A stretch of 20,417 nt of DNA from contig DFQF01000030.1 in the NCBI GenBank assembly GCA_002377645.1, forward strand, positions 1 through 20,417. The letters are read 5' to 3'. The stretch comes from Nitrospinaceae bacterium UBA3496 (GTDB lineage: Bacteria; UBA8248). Below the pieces are notes generated by a model, which saw nothing but the letters and a program-made list of their open reading frames with translations, was not told the origin of the DNA and did no database searches. Positions 1-9,307 of the stretch are shown here, piece after piece (positions within the stretch are counted from its first letter, which is position 1; each line of letters opens with the position of its first letter). Position numbers and translations under genes: made by a program.

Positions 1-86
1 GTATTTGTGGACTCAGAGTTTCTGGGGACGAAGAAGATGAAGGACTTGACACAACAATGCATAATGAGAGAGGGTATGACATATAG
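1..86 (+). CDS. amt: Ammonium transporter (Amt family), C-terminal tail only
   Basis: This is the 3' end of a gene that begins outside the window. Reading in the frame from base 3 gives 27 residues and a TAG stop at 84-86. The tail contains GLRVSGDEEDEGLD and ends HNERGYDI. That matches the cytoplasmic C-terminal tail of AmtB-type ammonium channels, where an LRV-acidic-EGLD stretch is followed by H-(G/N)-E and a terminal aromatic residue; in E. coli AmtB it reads GLRVPEEQEREGLD. Amt proteins are inner-membrane trimers that conduct ammonium, and this tail takes part in gating and GlnK contact. Its position 2.2 kb before gltBD fits a nitrogen-assimilation neighbourhood. Only the tail is visible, so completeness cannot be judged. 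The identification rests on a short but distinctive motif. Confidence 0.75.
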   Translation, partial: ICGLRVSGDEEDEGLDTTMHNERGYDI

Positions 87-161
87 TTTTTAGTTAGCCC
101 GTACCCATTTTAGGGATACTTGAAAGAGTTTATGCTATGAATTTTGATAGGAGATTTTAAA

Positions 162-302
162 ATGAAAAAAGTACTCTCAGTATTGGTTGTTTCCCTGTTT
201 CTTGGACTTTCTCTCGCTGGATGTATGACTCCATTGGAGCAAGCGATTGAAAAAAATAAACAGGCTTTAGAGAAAATAAGAAAAGCACACGGAAAAAAAT
301 AA
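162..302 (+). CDS. Small lipoprotein, 46 residues, unknown function
   Basis: This is a short reading frame of 46 codons plus TAA. A clear AGGAG ribosome-binding site (150-154) lies 7 bases before the ATG. The product has a textbook lipoprotein signal: MKK, a hydrophobic run, then the lipobox LAGC with the lipidated Cys at residue 21. The mature part is only about 26 residues (CMTPLEQAIEKNKQALEKIR and a basic end) and should form a short charged amphipathic helix. An intrinsic terminator follows within 25 bases, so the gene can be a unit of its own or the end of the amt transcript, whose stop is 75 bases upstream. I do not recognise a family. Residue 23 is Thr rather than Asp at Cys+2, so outer-membrane sorting is the default guess. 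The signal, RBS and terminator together make it likely to be real. Confidence 0.75.
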   Translation: MKKVLSVLVVSLFLGLSLAGCMTPLEQAIEKNKQALEKIRKAHGKK

Positions 303-326
303 GAACCTAAAAGTTAGCTTAAAAAA

Positions 327-358
327 GAAGGCCTCATTTGCGAGGTCTTCTTTTTTTT
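327..358 (+). terminator. Rho-independent terminator after the small lipoprotein
   Basis: A 9-bp stem is formed by GAAGGCCTC (327-335) and GAGGTCTTC (342-350) with one G-U pair and a 6-base loop. It is followed by eight T's (351-358). A-rich bases before the stem can pair with the T tract, so it may also act weakly on the other strand. It ends the amt/small-lipoprotein transcription unit. Confidence 0.85.
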
Positions 359-437
359 ATTTGCAATTTCAGTTCAAATCTTGTTGAATAGTGACAATTT
401 AGAATTTTCTGTTTGTCGTTCAATTAGGAGAATATAA

Positions 438-938
438 ATGAAGATCTTTTCTCTCTTGTTTGTAGCCCTTTTTGCAAGCTTTACTTTGACAAGTTGTACT
501 CCTCGTCATGGAGGATATACCAAAGAGGATACTGGTAAGGTACTTGGAGGTATTGCAGGTGGAGTCTTAGGCTCTAGAGTTGGAAAAGGAAGAGGTAGAA
601 TGATCGCAACGATAGGCGGTGCTATTGTTGGTGCCATGATAGGAGGAGAAATAGGAAAACAACTTGACGAAAGAGACCGCCTCTTATTAGGAAAAACTAC
701 ACAATCCGCGTTAGAGTACGGGAAATCTGGTTCTACAAACAGTTGGAAGAATCCTGATTCTGGGAATAGCGGTATTATCGTTCCTAAGAGGGCTTATAAG
801 CCAAGAATTACACGGTTAAGAAAGAGGTACAAATATTGCAGGGAATTCCAGCAAACCATAATTGTTGGAGGAATGAAAGAAAATGCGTATGGAAAAGCTT
901 GCAGGCAACCTGATGGACAATGGAAAATTGTTAGATAA
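438..938 (+). CDS. 17-kDa surface antigen-like glycine-zipper lipoprotein
   Basis: The 166-residue product is a predicted outer-membrane lipoprotein. The signal peptide ends in the lipobox LTSC with the lipidated Cys at residue 20. Residues about 33-74 form a glycine-zipper segment (GGIAGGVLGSRVGKG and GGAIVGAMIGGEIG), two small-residue-rich stretches of the type found in Rickettsia 17-kDa antigen and related proteins. After an Arg/Lys-rich linker, the C-terminal block at about 132-166 (YCREFQQTIIVGG, then AYGKACRQPDGQWKIV) is the characteristic surface-antigen C-terminal domain, with two Cys residues. The start has a TAGGAG site 8 bases upstream. It lies 29 bases before the hydrolase gene and may be co-transcribed with it. 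The family is associated with the envelope; no enzymatic role is known or suggested. Confidence 0.85.
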   Translation: MKIFSLLFVALFASFTLTSCTPRHGGYTKEDTGKVLGGIAGGVLGSRVGKGRGRMIATIGGAIVGAMIGGEIGKQLDERDRLLLGKTTQSALEYGKSGSTNSWKNPDSGNSGIIVPKRAYKPRITRLRKRYKYCREFQQTIIVGGMKENAYGKACRQPDGQWKIVR

Positions 939-967
939 TTTAAACTTATAGATTTCAGGAGATTTTT

Positions 968-2143
968 ATGGTAATTAAGGCCACAAGAAAAAGAGATTGG
1001 TTTACCTACTTCTCTGATAATTATCGTTGGTCTTTCATTACATCTATTGCTCTTATGAGGACCACCGTTGGGGCTTCTGATCCATCAGAAATATTTGAAG
1101 TATGCAGAAAAATAGAAAATTCTAAAGGAAGTGATAAATCCTGGACAAGAGAATGGACAAAAATGGGAGAAAAAATAAGAAAACTTGCAATGAATGAAAA
1201 AAGGAAAAAACATTTTCTTTCAGCTTCTTCTCATTTTAATAGAGCATGTCATTACTTCCAAATGGCGGATAGATTCGCCTTCCCGAAAAATAAAATTTCA
1301 AACATAACGTATAAAAAATCTATCGATTGTTTTAAACAATACACTCAGCTTACGGACTTTCCAAAAATTGAATGCGTAGAAATACCTTTCGAAGGTAAAA
1401 AAACTTTGCCTGCTTATTTTATTCATGCGCAGAATACTCGCAAAGAAAAACCTCCTGTGGTTCTTTCTTATACTGGTTTTGATGGAACTAAGGAAACGTC
1501 ATTTGTTCTTGGAGGACTAGCTCTGGCGAGAAGGGGTATGAGTGTTGTTGTACCAGACACACCAGGAGTCGGTGAATCAATTCGATTTAGAAAAAATTTC
1601 CTCAGATATGATTATGAAGTAGCAGCTACCGCCATCATCGATTGGCTAGAAAAAAGAAAAGACGTGAATGCAAAAAAAGTAGGAATAATGGCATCTAGTT
1701 TAGGGGGTTATTACTCCCCGCGCTCGGCTTCTATGGAAAAAAGAATTAAAGCATGTGTGGCTTGGGGTGCTATTTGGGATTACCATCGGATATGGAAAAA
1801 GAGAATTGATGCTGCTTTTAAGATACAACTCCCCTCACCTGGTAATCATTTAGCATGGAGTTTCAATGTAAAAACAGCGGAACAAGGGTTAGATAAATTA
1901 AAAGATTTCAAACTTGATGGCGTTGTACAAAAAATGAAGTGCCCTTTTTTGATTGTTCACGGAGAAGATGATCAACAAATCCCGCTAAGTGATGCAAAGA
2001 AACTGTATGCTGCATCAGGGTCAAAAGATAAAACTTTAAAAATTTTCAACGGCGATAATGGCGGTTCTCAACACTGCCATATGGATTATCTAGCCCCAGT
2101 CGTTCCATATATGGCAGATTGGATTTCCGAGAAACTTTCATAA
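968..2143 (+). CDS. Alpha/beta hydrolase, FrsA/DUF1100 (2,6-DHPON hydrolase-like) type
   Basis: This 391-residue protein has an N-terminal helical cap region (about 1-130, with the HFNRACHYFQMADRF-type stretch seen in 2,6-dihydropseudooxynicotine hydrolase relatives) followed by an alpha/beta-hydrolase core from about residue 135. The nucleophile elbow reads ASSLGG (242-247), placing the serine at 244; the usual first Gly of GxSxG is Ala here. HGEDD at 331-335 supplies the acid, probably Asp334 or Asp335, and SQHCH supplies His369 or His371. The oxyanion strand is around YTGFDG (168-173). An AGGAG site lies 6 bases before the ATG. Members cleave C-C, ester or amide bonds, and the substrate cannot be read from the sequence. 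No signal peptide is seen, so it is cytoplasmic. It sits between a lipoprotein and gltB with no obvious functional link to either. Confidence 0.8.
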   Translation: MVIKATRKRDWFTYFSDNYRWSFITSIALMRTTVGASDPSEIFEVCRKIENSKGSDKSWTREWTKMGEKIRKLAMNEKRKKHFLSASSHFNRACHYFQMADRFAFPKNKISNITYKKSIDCFKQYTQLTDFPKIECVEIPFEGKKTLPAYFIHAQNTRKEKPPVVLSYTGFDGTKETSFVLGGLALARRGMSVVVPDTPGVGESIRFRKNFLRYDYEVAATAIIDWLEKRKDVNAKKVGIMASSLGGYYSPRSASMEKRIKACVAWGAIWDYHRIWKKRIDAAFKIQLPSPGNHLAWSFNVKTAEQGLDKLKDFKLDGVVQKMKCPFLIVHGEDDQQIPLSDAKKLYAASGSKDKTLKIFNGDNGGSQHCHMDYLAPVVPYMADWISEKLS

Positions 2144-2177
2144 GATAATCGTTTTTTTCTATCTTCTTCTAACTAAC

Positions 2178-2207
2178 TTGCCTTGTACTTTTCTAAAAGT
2201 GTATAAT
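2178..2207 (+). promoter_or_regulatory. Sigma70-type promoter for gltBD
   Basis: TTGCCT (2178-2183) and a perfect TATAAT (2202-2207) are separated by 18 bases. This predicts transcription starting near 2214 and a leader of about 125 bases before gltB. It is the only good promoter in the 180-base gap between the hydrolase gene and gltB. No sigma54-type GG-N10-GC element was seen in this gap. Confidence 0.6.
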
Positions 2208-2229
2208 TTTCCACTCGGCGTACCCGATA

Positions 2230-2317
2230 TTACGTAAAAAAATTTAATTTCTCGTATATCTAACAATAGTTAACTGGTGAATTCGCTGTTAGAAACGCGT
2301 TTTACAGGTTTTAACGC
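2230..2317 (+). promoter_or_regulatory. Structured gltB leader with a TTACGTAA palindrome
   Basis: Downstream of the predicted start the leader contains the palindrome TTACGTAA (2230-2237). Next comes a 7-bp inverted repeat TCTAACA (2259-2265)/TGTTAGA (2287-2293) enclosing a second palindrome, AGTTAACT (2268-2275). A weaker GCGTT (2297-2301)/AACGC (2313-2317) hairpin follows just before the ribosome-binding site. These could be an operator and leader hairpins controlling gltBD, but the stems are short and A/T-rich. The leader does not match the conserved bases I know of the glnA/glutamine riboswitch class. Confidence 0.3.
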
Positions 2318-2337
2318 TAAGAATGAAGGATCTTTTG

Positions 2338-5300
2338 ATGGAAAAAAAGGGACTATACAATCCTGCATATGAACATGATGCTTGTGGCGTTGCGTTCGTA
2401 GCCCATTTACATGGAGAGAAATCTAAAAAGATTGTCGACAATGCACTTACCGCGCTCAAGAACTTAGACCATAGAGGTGCGTGTGGATGCGAGGATAACA
2501 CTGGAGATGGGGCAGGTATCCTCATTCAAATACCTCATAAATTTCTCAATAAAATCACAAAAGATGAGGAATTTTCTTTACCTGAAGAAGGCAAATATGG
2601 AACTGGTTTAGTTTTTCTTCCAAACGAAATATCAGACGCGCAACAATGCAAATCAGCTTTCAGTCAAATTGTAGAAGAGAATAACGCAAAGATACTCGGG
2701 TGGCGCGATGTACCTATAGATTTATCAAGTGTAGGGGAAACTGCTAAGGGTGCTGCTCCAAAAATACAACAAATATTTATTGGCAATTTTGAAAACGTAG
2801 ATACCCAGATGGATATTGAACGTCGTTTATATGTAATAAGAAAATGTATAGAACACAAAATTTTCGACTCTGAAATAGATACTAGAGAAGATTTTTATAT
2901 ACCTAGTCTCTCTTGCAAAACCATGATTTACAAGGGAATGCTTCTCACTGAACAAGTTGAATCTGTCTTTTTAGACTTACAAGATTCAGAAATAGAGTCT
3001 GCAATAGCGTTAGTACATTCGCGTTTTTCAACTAATACTTTTCCATCTTGGAAATTAGCTCATCCGTACAGATACCTATCTCATAACGGTGAAATCAACA
3101 CCGTAAGAGGGAATACAAATTGGATGCATGCTAGACAAACCCTATGTGACTCTGAGTATCTACCCGATTTAAAGAAAGTACTCCCAGTGGTAACCGAAGG
3201 AGGAAGTGATTCCGCCGTCTTTGACAATGTCTTGGAATTTCTCTACATGGGAGGCTACGAATTACCGCATGCAGTCTTGATGATGATACCAGAACCTTGG
3301 GCAGGCCATGAACTTATGAGCGAAGATAGAAAAGCTTTCTATGAATATCACGCTTGCCTAATGGAACCTTGGGACGGTCCTGCTAGTATTGCTTTCACGG
3401 ACGGGACATCTATAGGTGCCGTTTTAGATAGAAACGGATTGCGTCCTTCTCGTTATTACGTAACAAAAGATGACCTCGTTATCATGGCGTCTGAAGCAGG
3501 AGTTTTAGATATACCTTCTAAGGACGTTTTAATAAAAAATAGGTTACAACCAGGCAGAATTTTTTTAGTAGACACTTCACAGGGTAGAATTATTGATGAT
3601 GAAGAGTTAAAAAAAGCGTATACAGAAAAGTTTCCCTATGATGAGTGGCTCAAAAATTTAATACACATCAATGATTTAAATCAAAGCTCTCAGGAAAAAA
3701 CAAAAGAAGTATCATCACTACAAAATAGGCAGCGAACTTTTGGCTATACTAAAGAAGACCTAGAATTCTTTTTAGCTCCTATGGTTGAACTAAAGAATGA
3801 TCCTGTTGGCTCAATGGGAAACGATGCATCACTTGCACTTTTGTCAAACAATTCTAGACTTCTTTATGATTACTTTAAACAGCTATTTGCACAAGTTACG
3901 AATCCTCCTCTTGATGGCATAAGAGAGGAATTAGTAACACAAGTTAGTGTAACAGTCGGACCACAACAAAATATTTTCAAACCATCAACTAATTCTTGCA
4001 GTCAGATTAAACTTGACACTCCGATTCTTACAAACAAAAATTTATCAAAGCTTAAAAATATAGATTTACCAGAATTCCAATCAATTACTCTACCTATCCT
4101 ATTCAACCCTGATGAAGGGGAAAAAGGACTTAGAAAATCTTTAGACAAACTCTTTAAAGATGCAGATACAGCAATTGCATCAGGGAAAAATCTAATTATT
4201 CTTTCAGATAGAAACGTTTCGGAAAAGATGGCACCTATTCCTGCTTTATTGGCTACTTCTGGATTGCATCACCACCTTATTAGGAAGGGAACCCGGACAA
4301 GAACTGATATCATTGTCGAAACTGGGGAAGCAAGGCAAGTACATCATATGTGTGTCCTTTTAGGTTATGGAGCAAAAGCGATCAACCCTTATCTTGCTAT
4401 GGAAACCATAGAAGATCTTATGGAAAAAGATATTATTGCCGAAAATGATTTTGATATCGCATGTGAAAATTACATTAAAGCTCTTAATAAGGGAATCCTA
4501 AAAGTTACATCTAAAATGGGTATTTCTACAATACAGTCCTATACAGGAGCACAAATTTTCGAAGCTGTTGGATTAAATCAGGAATTTGTGGATGAATTTT
4601 TTACTTGGACTGCCACTCAAATACAGGGAGTCGATTTAAAAATAATTGCCGAAGAAACTCTTGTTAGACATCATAAAACTTTTTCAAATCAACCTTCTGC
4701 AAATCCTGATCTTGATTCTGGTGGGCTTCTCCAGTGGAGAAGAGACGGTGAGTATCACATGTTCAATCCACAAACTATTTTCAAGCTCCAACATGCAACA
4801 TCATCTGGCAAGTATGAAATTTTTAAAGAATACTCTGAGCTAGTTGATGAACAAAGTACTAATTTAGCGACTCTTAGAGGATTATTTGACTTGAAATGGG
4901 CTGACAAGCCTGTCCCATTAGATGAAGTCGAACCTGTAGAATCGATTTTTCAAAGATTTAGTACTGGTGCTATGTCTTACGGATCAATAAGCAGTGAAGC
5001 ACATGAAACATTAGCAATTGCCATGAACAGAATTGGCGGAAAATCTAATACTGGAGAAGGGGGGGAAGATCCAAGTCGTTTCACTCCAGATCCTAATGGA
5101 GATTTACGTAGAAGCGCAATGAAACAAGTTGCTTCAGGAAGATTTGGGGTAACAAGTGAATACTTAGTAAATGCGGATGACCTTCAAATCAAAATGGCTC
5201 AAGGAGCCAAACCCGGAGAAGGAGGACAACTTCCTGGTCACAAAGTTTATCCATGGATTGCTAAGGTTAGATACTCTACTCCTGGTGTTGGATTAATATC

Positions 5301-6879
5301 CCCACCTCCACATCATGACATTTACTCAATTGAGGATCTTGCTCAATTAATTTATGACTTAAAGAACTCAAATAGAGATGCAAGGATAAATGTAAAATTG
5401 GTTTCAGAAGTTGGAGTAGGAACTGTAGCTGCAGGAGTTTCTAAAGGTCACTCAGATGTAGTACTTATTTCTGGTCATGACGGGGGTACTGGAGCATCTC
5501 CTATTACTAGTATCAAACACGCAGGAACTCCATGGGAATTAGGACTTGCTGAAACCCAACAAGTTCTTGTTATGAACCGTCTTAGAGACAGAATTGTAGT
5601 ACAAGTTGACGGACAAATGAAAACAGGAAGAGATGTGGTTATTGGCGCACTTCTCGGCGCTGATGAATTTGGTTTTGCAACTGCACCACTCGTAGTAATG
5701 GGATGCGTAATGATGAGAGTATGTCATCTAAATACTTGTCCAGTCGGTATTGCTACTCAGGATCCAAACCTAAGAAAATGCTTTGAGGGAAAACCCGAAC
5801 ATGTTGTTAATTTTTTCCAATTTATTGCTCAAGAAGTACGTGAGTTAATGGCAAAACTTGGCTTTCGTACAATGGATGAAATGATTGGACGGGTCGATAA
5901 AATTGATCATCAAAGTGCCAATGACCACTGGAAAGCTAGGGGAATAGATTTTTCAGCCCTCCTTTATCAAGATGAAAAATTTAAAGAACTCCCTAAAAGA
6001 AACACCGGTGGACAAGACCATAAATTAGAAGAGACTCTTGATTTACAAGAGATTCTTCCTCGCTGTTTAGAAAGTATTAATACGGGCAATTCTATAAAAT
6101 TTGAACTCCCTATTAGAAATGTTAATAGAACTGTGGGAACTATAACCGGTTCGGAACTTACAAAAAAATGGGGCGGAAAAGGTTTACCAGAAGATACGAT
6201 TCATATTCATTTCAAAGGTTCTGCAGGACAAAGTTTCGGAGCTTTCATACCTAAAGGGATGACTTTCGAACTCGAAGGCGATGCTAACGATTATATGGCA
6301 AAAGGACTATCGGGTGGTAAAATTATGGTTTATCCACCAAATGATTCAACTTTTGTTGCTGAAGAAAATATACTAATCGGAAATGTAGCCCTGTACGGTG
6401 CAACTTCTGGAGAAGCTTACTTTAGGGGTCTTGCAGGCGAGAGATTTTGTGTTCGAAATAGTGGAGCTGAAGCCGTCGTTGAAGGAGTCGGAGACCATTG
6501 CTGTGAATATATGACGGGGGGTCGTGTAGTTGTTTTAGGTCAAACAGGCAGGAATTTCGCAGCAGGAATGTCTGGCGGAATTGCATATGTACTTGACCTT
6601 GAAGGGAATTTTGAATTGAAATGTAATAAGGAAATGGTTGAACTCGAAAAACTTATTATTCCCGACGATATTGAAGAAGTAAGAAGCCTTATAAGAAATC
6701 ACATGAATTACACAAAAAGTACACTTGCTGAAAATATAGTTGAAAATTGGGAAGATTTTCTTCCAAAATTTATCAAAGTAATGCCAACAGATTATAAGAG
6801 AGCTATGATGGCAAAAGAAATAGCAAAAGAAAAAGGAATTCCTTGGGAAGAAGCAGTTATGGAGGGTGCACATGGGTAA
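2338..6879 (+). CDS. gltB: Glutamate synthase (NADPH) large subunit
   Basis: This is the alpha subunit of GOGAT: it hydrolyses glutamine and channels ammonia to 2-oxoglutarate, giving glutamate. The protein is about 1513 residues, the normal size. A short propeptide ends before Cys16 (EHDACG), the Ntn glutaminase nucleophile exposed by processing. The amidotransferase domain runs to about 400 with [11 protein letters not shown], followed by the central domain. The FMN synthase domain (about 830-1200) has [11 protein letters not shown] and the 3Fe-4S cysteines in [12 protein letters not shown] (Cys1123, 1129, 1134). The C-terminal GXGXG beta-helix follows. I chose the ATG at 2338 because GAAGGA (2325-2330) lies 7 bases upstream; an in-frame ATG at 2323 adds five residues but has no comparable site. 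The gene overlaps gltD and shares its promoter. Confidence 0.97.
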   Translation: MEKKGLYNPAYEHDACGVAFVAHLHGEKSKKIVDNALTALKNLDHRGACGCEDNTGDGAGILIQIPHKFLNKITKDEEFSLPEEGKYGTGLVFLPNEISDAQQCKSAFSQIVEENNAKILGWRDVPIDLSSVGETAKGAAPKIQQIFIGNFENVDTQMDIERRLYVIRKCIEHKIFDSEIDTREDFYIPSLSCKTMIYKGMLLTEQVESVFLDLQDSEIESAIALVHSRFSTNTFPSWKLAHPYRYLSHNGEINTVRGNTNWMHARQTLCDSEYLPDLKKVLPVVTEGGSDSAVFDNVLEFLYMGGYELPHAVLMMIPEPWAGHELMSEDRKAFYEYHACLMEPWDGPASIAFTDGTSIGAVLDRNGLRPSRYYVTKDDLVIMASEAGVLDIPSKDVLIKNRLQPGRIFLVDTSQGRIIDDEELKKAYTEKFPYDEWLKNLIHINDLNQSSQEKTKEVSSLQNRQRTFGYTKEDLEFFLAPMVELKNDPVGSMGNDASLALLSNNSRLLYDYFKQLFAQVTNPPLDGIREELVTQVSVTVGPQQNIFKPSTNSCSQIKLDTPILTNKNLSKLKNIDLPEFQSITLPILFNPDEGEKGLRKSLDKLFKDADTAIASGKNLIILSDRNVSEKMAPIPALLATSGLHHHLIRKGTRTRTDIIVETGEARQVHHMCVLLGYGAKAINPYLAMETIEDLMEKDIIAENDFDIACENYIKALNKGILKVTSKMGISTIQSYTGAQIFEAVGLNQEFVDEFFTWTATQIQGVDLKIIAEETLVRHHKTFSNQPSANPDLDSGGLLQWRRDGEYHMFNPQTIFKLQHATSSGKYEIFKEYSELVDEQSTNLATLRGLFDLKWADKPVPLDEVEPVESIFQRFSTGAMSYGSISSEAHETLAIAMNRIGGKSNTGEGGEDPSRFTPDPNGDLRRSAMKQVASGRFGVTSEYLVNADDLQIKMAQGAKPGEGGQLPGHKVYPWIAKVRYSTPGVGLISPPPHHDIYSIEDLAQLIYDLKNSNRDARINVKLVSEVGVGTVAAGVSKGHSDVVLISGHDGGTGASPITSIKHAGTPWELGLAETQQVLVMNRLRDRIVVQVDGQMKTGRDVVIGALLGADEFGFATAPLVVMGCVMMRVCHLNTCPVGIATQDPNLRKCFEGKPEHVVNFFQFIAQEVRELMAKLGFRTMDEMIGRVDKIDHQSANDHWKARGIDFSALLYQDEKFKELPKRNTGGQDHKLEETLDLQEILPRCLESINTGNSIKFELPIRNVNRTVGTITGSELTKKWGGKGLPEDTIHIHFKGSAGQSFGAFIPKGMTFELEGDANDYMAKGLSGGKIMVYPPNDSTFVAEENILIGNVALYGATSGEAYFRGLAGERFCVRNSGAEAVVEGVGDHCCEYMTGGRVVVLGQTGRNFAAGMSGGIAYVLDLEGNFELKCNKEMVELEKLIIPDDIEEVRSLIRNHMNYTKSTLAENIVENWEDFLPKFIKVMPTDYKRAMMAKEIAKEKGIPWEEAVMEGAHG

Positions 6880-8323
6880 AGCAACCGGTTTTTTCGAATA
6901 TAACAGAGAAAAAGCTGAAGGACGTCCTATTGAAGAGAGAAAACAGGATTGGAATGAGGTATATCTTCCTTTTCCTGAAGAGAAATTGCAGATTCAGGGC
7001 GCACGCTGCATGAATTGCGGTATCCCTTTCTGTCATAGCGATTGTCCTCTTGGAAATTTCATTCCTGACTGGAATGATTTAGTTTTTAGAAATCGATGGG
7101 AAGAAGCATCGGATCGTTTACATGCGACTAACAATTTTCCCGAGTTTACAGGAAGACTCTGTCCTGCTCCTTGCGAGGGAGCCTGCGTATTAGGAATTAA
7201 CAAAGATCCTGTGACAATCAAACAAATTGAAGTATCGATTATAGACAAAGCTTTTGAGGAAGGATGGGTAAGAGCTACTCCTCCCGCTTCAAGAACTGAC
7301 AAATACGTTGCTATAGTCGGTTCTGGCCCTGCTGGACTAGCTGCAGCTCAACAACTAAATCGGGCAGGACACACAATTACTGTTTTTGAGAGAGATGACC
7401 GTTTGGGAGGACTTCTTCGTTACGGTATTCCTGAATTTAAAATGGAAAAAAAATTTTTAGATAGAAGAATAGAAATAATGCAAGAAGAAGGAATAATTTT
7501 CAAGACCGGATGCGAAATTGGTGGAAACATCTCTGCTGGTTCAATTAAAGAAGAATTTGACGCAATGGTACTTGCTGGTGGCGCAAAGCAACCAAGAGAC
7601 CTCCCTATTCCCGGAAGAGAACTAAATGGCATTTATTTTGCAATGGAATTTCTTCCTTTGCAAAATCGCATATGTGAAGGAGATTCAATCCCTCAACAAG
7701 ACGTTATCTCAGCTAAAGATAAAAATGTTATAATAATAGGAGGAGGCGATACGGGAGCAGATTGTCTTGGCACATCAATTAGACAAGGGGCAAAAGAGAT
7801 TCACCAACTCGAAATTCTTCCAAAACCACCATTAGAAAGAGATTCTGCAAAGAACCCTTGGCCTTTATATCCAAATATTTTTAGAGTATCTTCGGCACAT
7901 GAAGAAGGTGGCGAACGTCTTTATTCAGTTTCCACTAAATGTTTTGAAGGAACAGATGGAAAAGTTGAGAAACTTCAGATAGTGAATGTGGAAAGTAAAA
8001 TTGACGAAAACGGACGAATGAATTTTAATGAAGTAGAAGGAAGCAATTTTGAATTAAAAGCAGATCTTGTCTTGTTAGCTATGGGATTCCTAGGACCAGA
8101 ACAAAACGGACTTCTAAAAGAATTAAATATAGATGTTAACGAGCGTACAAACGTAAAAAGAGATCAAAACTGGATGACCAACATCCCAGGAGTTTTTACC
8201 GCCGGAGATATGCAAAGAGGTCAATCTTTAATAGTTTGGGCAATAGCAGAAGGTCGTTCCTGTGCACAAGCTGTTGATAGATTTTTAATGGGAAAATCCG
8301 AATTACCTGCCCCACTTTCCTAA
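6872..8323 (+). CDS. gltD: Glutamate synthase (NADPH) small subunit
   Basis: The beta subunit of GOGAT oxidises NADPH on FAD and passes electrons through 4Fe-4S clusters to GltB. The 483-residue protein has the N-terminal cluster cysteines [14 protein letters not shown] (Cys46, 49, 54, 58) and CPAPCEGAC (97, 101, 105). The FAD-binding motif [12 protein letters not shown] is near 149 and the NADPH-binding [11 protein letters not shown] near 288. The C-terminal [17 protein letters not shown] is typical of the family. The ATG at 6872 is preferred because GGAGG (6861-6865), which lies inside the last codons of gltB, is 6 bases upstream. A GTG at 6866 would add two residues but falls on top of that site. 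The start overlaps the gltB stop by 8 bases (ATGGGTAA), the usual sign of translational coupling for a 1:1 complex. Confidence 0.97.
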   Translation: MGKATGFFEYNREKAEGRPIEERKQDWNEVYLPFPEEKLQIQGARCMNCGIPFCHSDCPLGNFIPDWNDLVFRNRWEEASDRLHATNNFPEFTGRLCPAPCEGACVLGINKDPVTIKQIEVSIIDKAFEEGWVRATPPASRTDKYVAIVGSGPAGLAAAQQLNRAGHTITVFERDDRLGGLLRYGIPEFKMEKKFLDRRIEIMQEEGIIFKTGCEIGGNISAGSIKEEFDAMVLAGGAKQPRDLPIPGRELNGIYFAMEFLPLQNRICEGDSIPQQDVISAKDKNVIIIGGGDTGADCLGTSIRQGAKEIHQLEILPKPPLERDSAKNPWPLYPNIFRVSSAHEEGGERLYSVSTKCFEGTDGKVEKLQIVNVESKIDENGRMNFNEVEGSNFELKADLVLLAMGFLGPEQNGLLKELNIDVNERTNVKRDQNWMTNIPGVFTAGDMQRGQSLIVWAIAEGRSCAQAVDRFLMGKSELPAPLS

Positions 8324-8334
8324 AAATTTCAATT

Positions 8335-9228
8335 TTATGACTTGAAAGATTTATTCCAACCTAGTCGTTTGGAAATGAGATTTATTAGATTTGAACGATT
8401 CAGGGAATAAATATGAAAATGTCTAACCCCTAAATTTTGAAGAGATAAAATTAACTCTGTCGTCAGATCTGCAGAAAGCTGATTAAAACTAGAAATATCA
8501 TTTTTAAATTTTAAAAGTTTCTTTACAATTTTATCAGGTACACTTGCACCACAACGTTCTGCAAAACGAATTGTTTGTTCTATATCTCGTATTGGCAAAA
8601 TCCCAGGTATCAAAGGAATAGAAATATTCTTACGCGAACAATTTTCTAAGAAAGATTCCCACAACTTAGGCTCAAAGAAAAATTGCGATATAGCATAATC
8701 TGCACCAGCGAAAACTTTTTCTGAAAAGAATTGAAAATCTTTTTCAAAATTATTAGTTTCAGGATGCCCTTCTGGATAACAAGCAACACCAATTGAATTA
8801 AATCCTCCAATACTTCTAAGCCATCTCAACAAATCTATCGCATATTTAAAATCTGGAGAAATAAGTCTATTTTCTGGAAAATCTTCAGGAATATCTCCAC
8901 GAAGTGCAAGAATATGAAACATATTGTTTTCTTTATATATTTTCATCAACTCGGTAAGTTCAGATCTTGTTGCACCTACACACGTCAAATGTGCAACCAC
9001 TCTTTCCTCATAAATTTTCGATAATTTTGTAACTAAATCTAGGGTTCCTTTCTTTGTGGTACCCCCAGCACCATAGGTAACAGAAAAGAAAGACACTTCA
9101 ACTAATGAGCTAATTTTCTTGGCTTCTTCAAGAAGAGACAAACGTGCATTTTCGCTCTTTGGTGGAAAAAATTCTATAGAAATTGTGGAATGAGAACTAG
9201 AAATATTCTTCATAAATTGCGAATCCAA
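8335..9228 (-). CDS. metF: 5,10-methylenetetrahydrofolate reductase
   Basis: This FAD enzyme reduces 5,10-methylene-THF to 5-methyl-THF, the methyl donor for methionine synthesis. The 297-residue TIM-barrel protein is the usual bacterial length. Visible motifs are IEFFPPK with the catalytic Glu19 (E. coli Glu28), SVTYGAGG, HLTCVG, ILALRGD with Asp112 (E. coli Asp120, which tunes FAD), GVACYPEGHPE and AISQFFFE. The start is a TTG at 9226-9228 with AGGAG (9237-9241) 8 bases upstream; the next ATG (9211-9213) is too far from that site. The gene converges on gltD with only 11 bases between stop codons and no clear terminator there. It lies downstream of the peroxiredoxin gene but is separated from it by a strong terminator. 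Confidence 0.95.
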   Translation of the reverse strand: MDSQFMKNISSSHSTISIEFFPPKSENARLSLLEEAKKISSLVEVSFFSVTYGAGGTTKKGTLDLVTKLSKIYEERVVAHLTCVGATRSELTELMKIYKENNMFHILALRGDIPEDFPENRLISPDFKYAIDLLRWLRSIGGFNSIGVACYPEGHPETNNFEKDFQFFSEKVFAGADYAISQFFFEPKLWESFLENCSRKNISIPLIPGILPIRDIEQTIRFAERCGASVPDKIVKKLLKFKNDISSFNQLSADLTTELILSLQNLGVRHFHIYSLNRSNLINLISKRLGWNKSFKS

Positions 9229-9257
9229 ATCTAGCGCTCCTATCTAAAATTGAATAA

Positions 9258-9293
9258 TAAAAAAACCGGTGCGGATATTTCATCCACACCGGT
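9258..9293 (-). terminator. Rho-independent terminator after the peroxiredoxin gene
   Basis: ACCGGTG (9265-9271) pairs with CACCGGT (9287-9293). The stem continues after one mismatch with GGAT/ATCC, closing a 5-base loop. On the minus strand the hairpin is followed by a run of seven T's (9264-9258). It lies 15 bases past the peroxiredoxin stop and isolates the sod-prx unit from metF. Confidence 0.9.
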
Positions 9294-9307
9294 AATTAAA
9301 ACAGTTT

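Noticed and set aside
46..80. TTGACA (46-51) with TATGAC (75-80) as a promoter for the small lipoprotein
   Set aside because: The spacing of 23 bases is too long and both boxes are coding sequence of the Amt tail.
1..93. Alternative frame 1 reading of the left edge, open to a stop at 91
   Set aside because: It gives no family signature, while frame 3 gives the Amt tail motif.
2214..2337. Glutamine (glnA-type) riboswitch before gltB
   Set aside because: The conserved bases I associate with that class were not found; only simple hairpins are present.
2289..2525. 78-codon minus-strand open frame across the gltB start
   Set aside because: It is a shadow of the gltB N-terminal coding sequence and resembles no known protein.
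6535..6873. 112-codon minus-strand open frame inside gltB
   Set aside because: It is antisense to the conserved GltB C-terminal domain, has a Phe/Cys/His-rich composition unlike a protein and has no ribosome-binding site.
8324..8334. Bidirectional terminator between gltD and metF
   Set aside because: Only a short AAAATT/AATTTT repeat with a 2-base loop is present, with no G/C stem.
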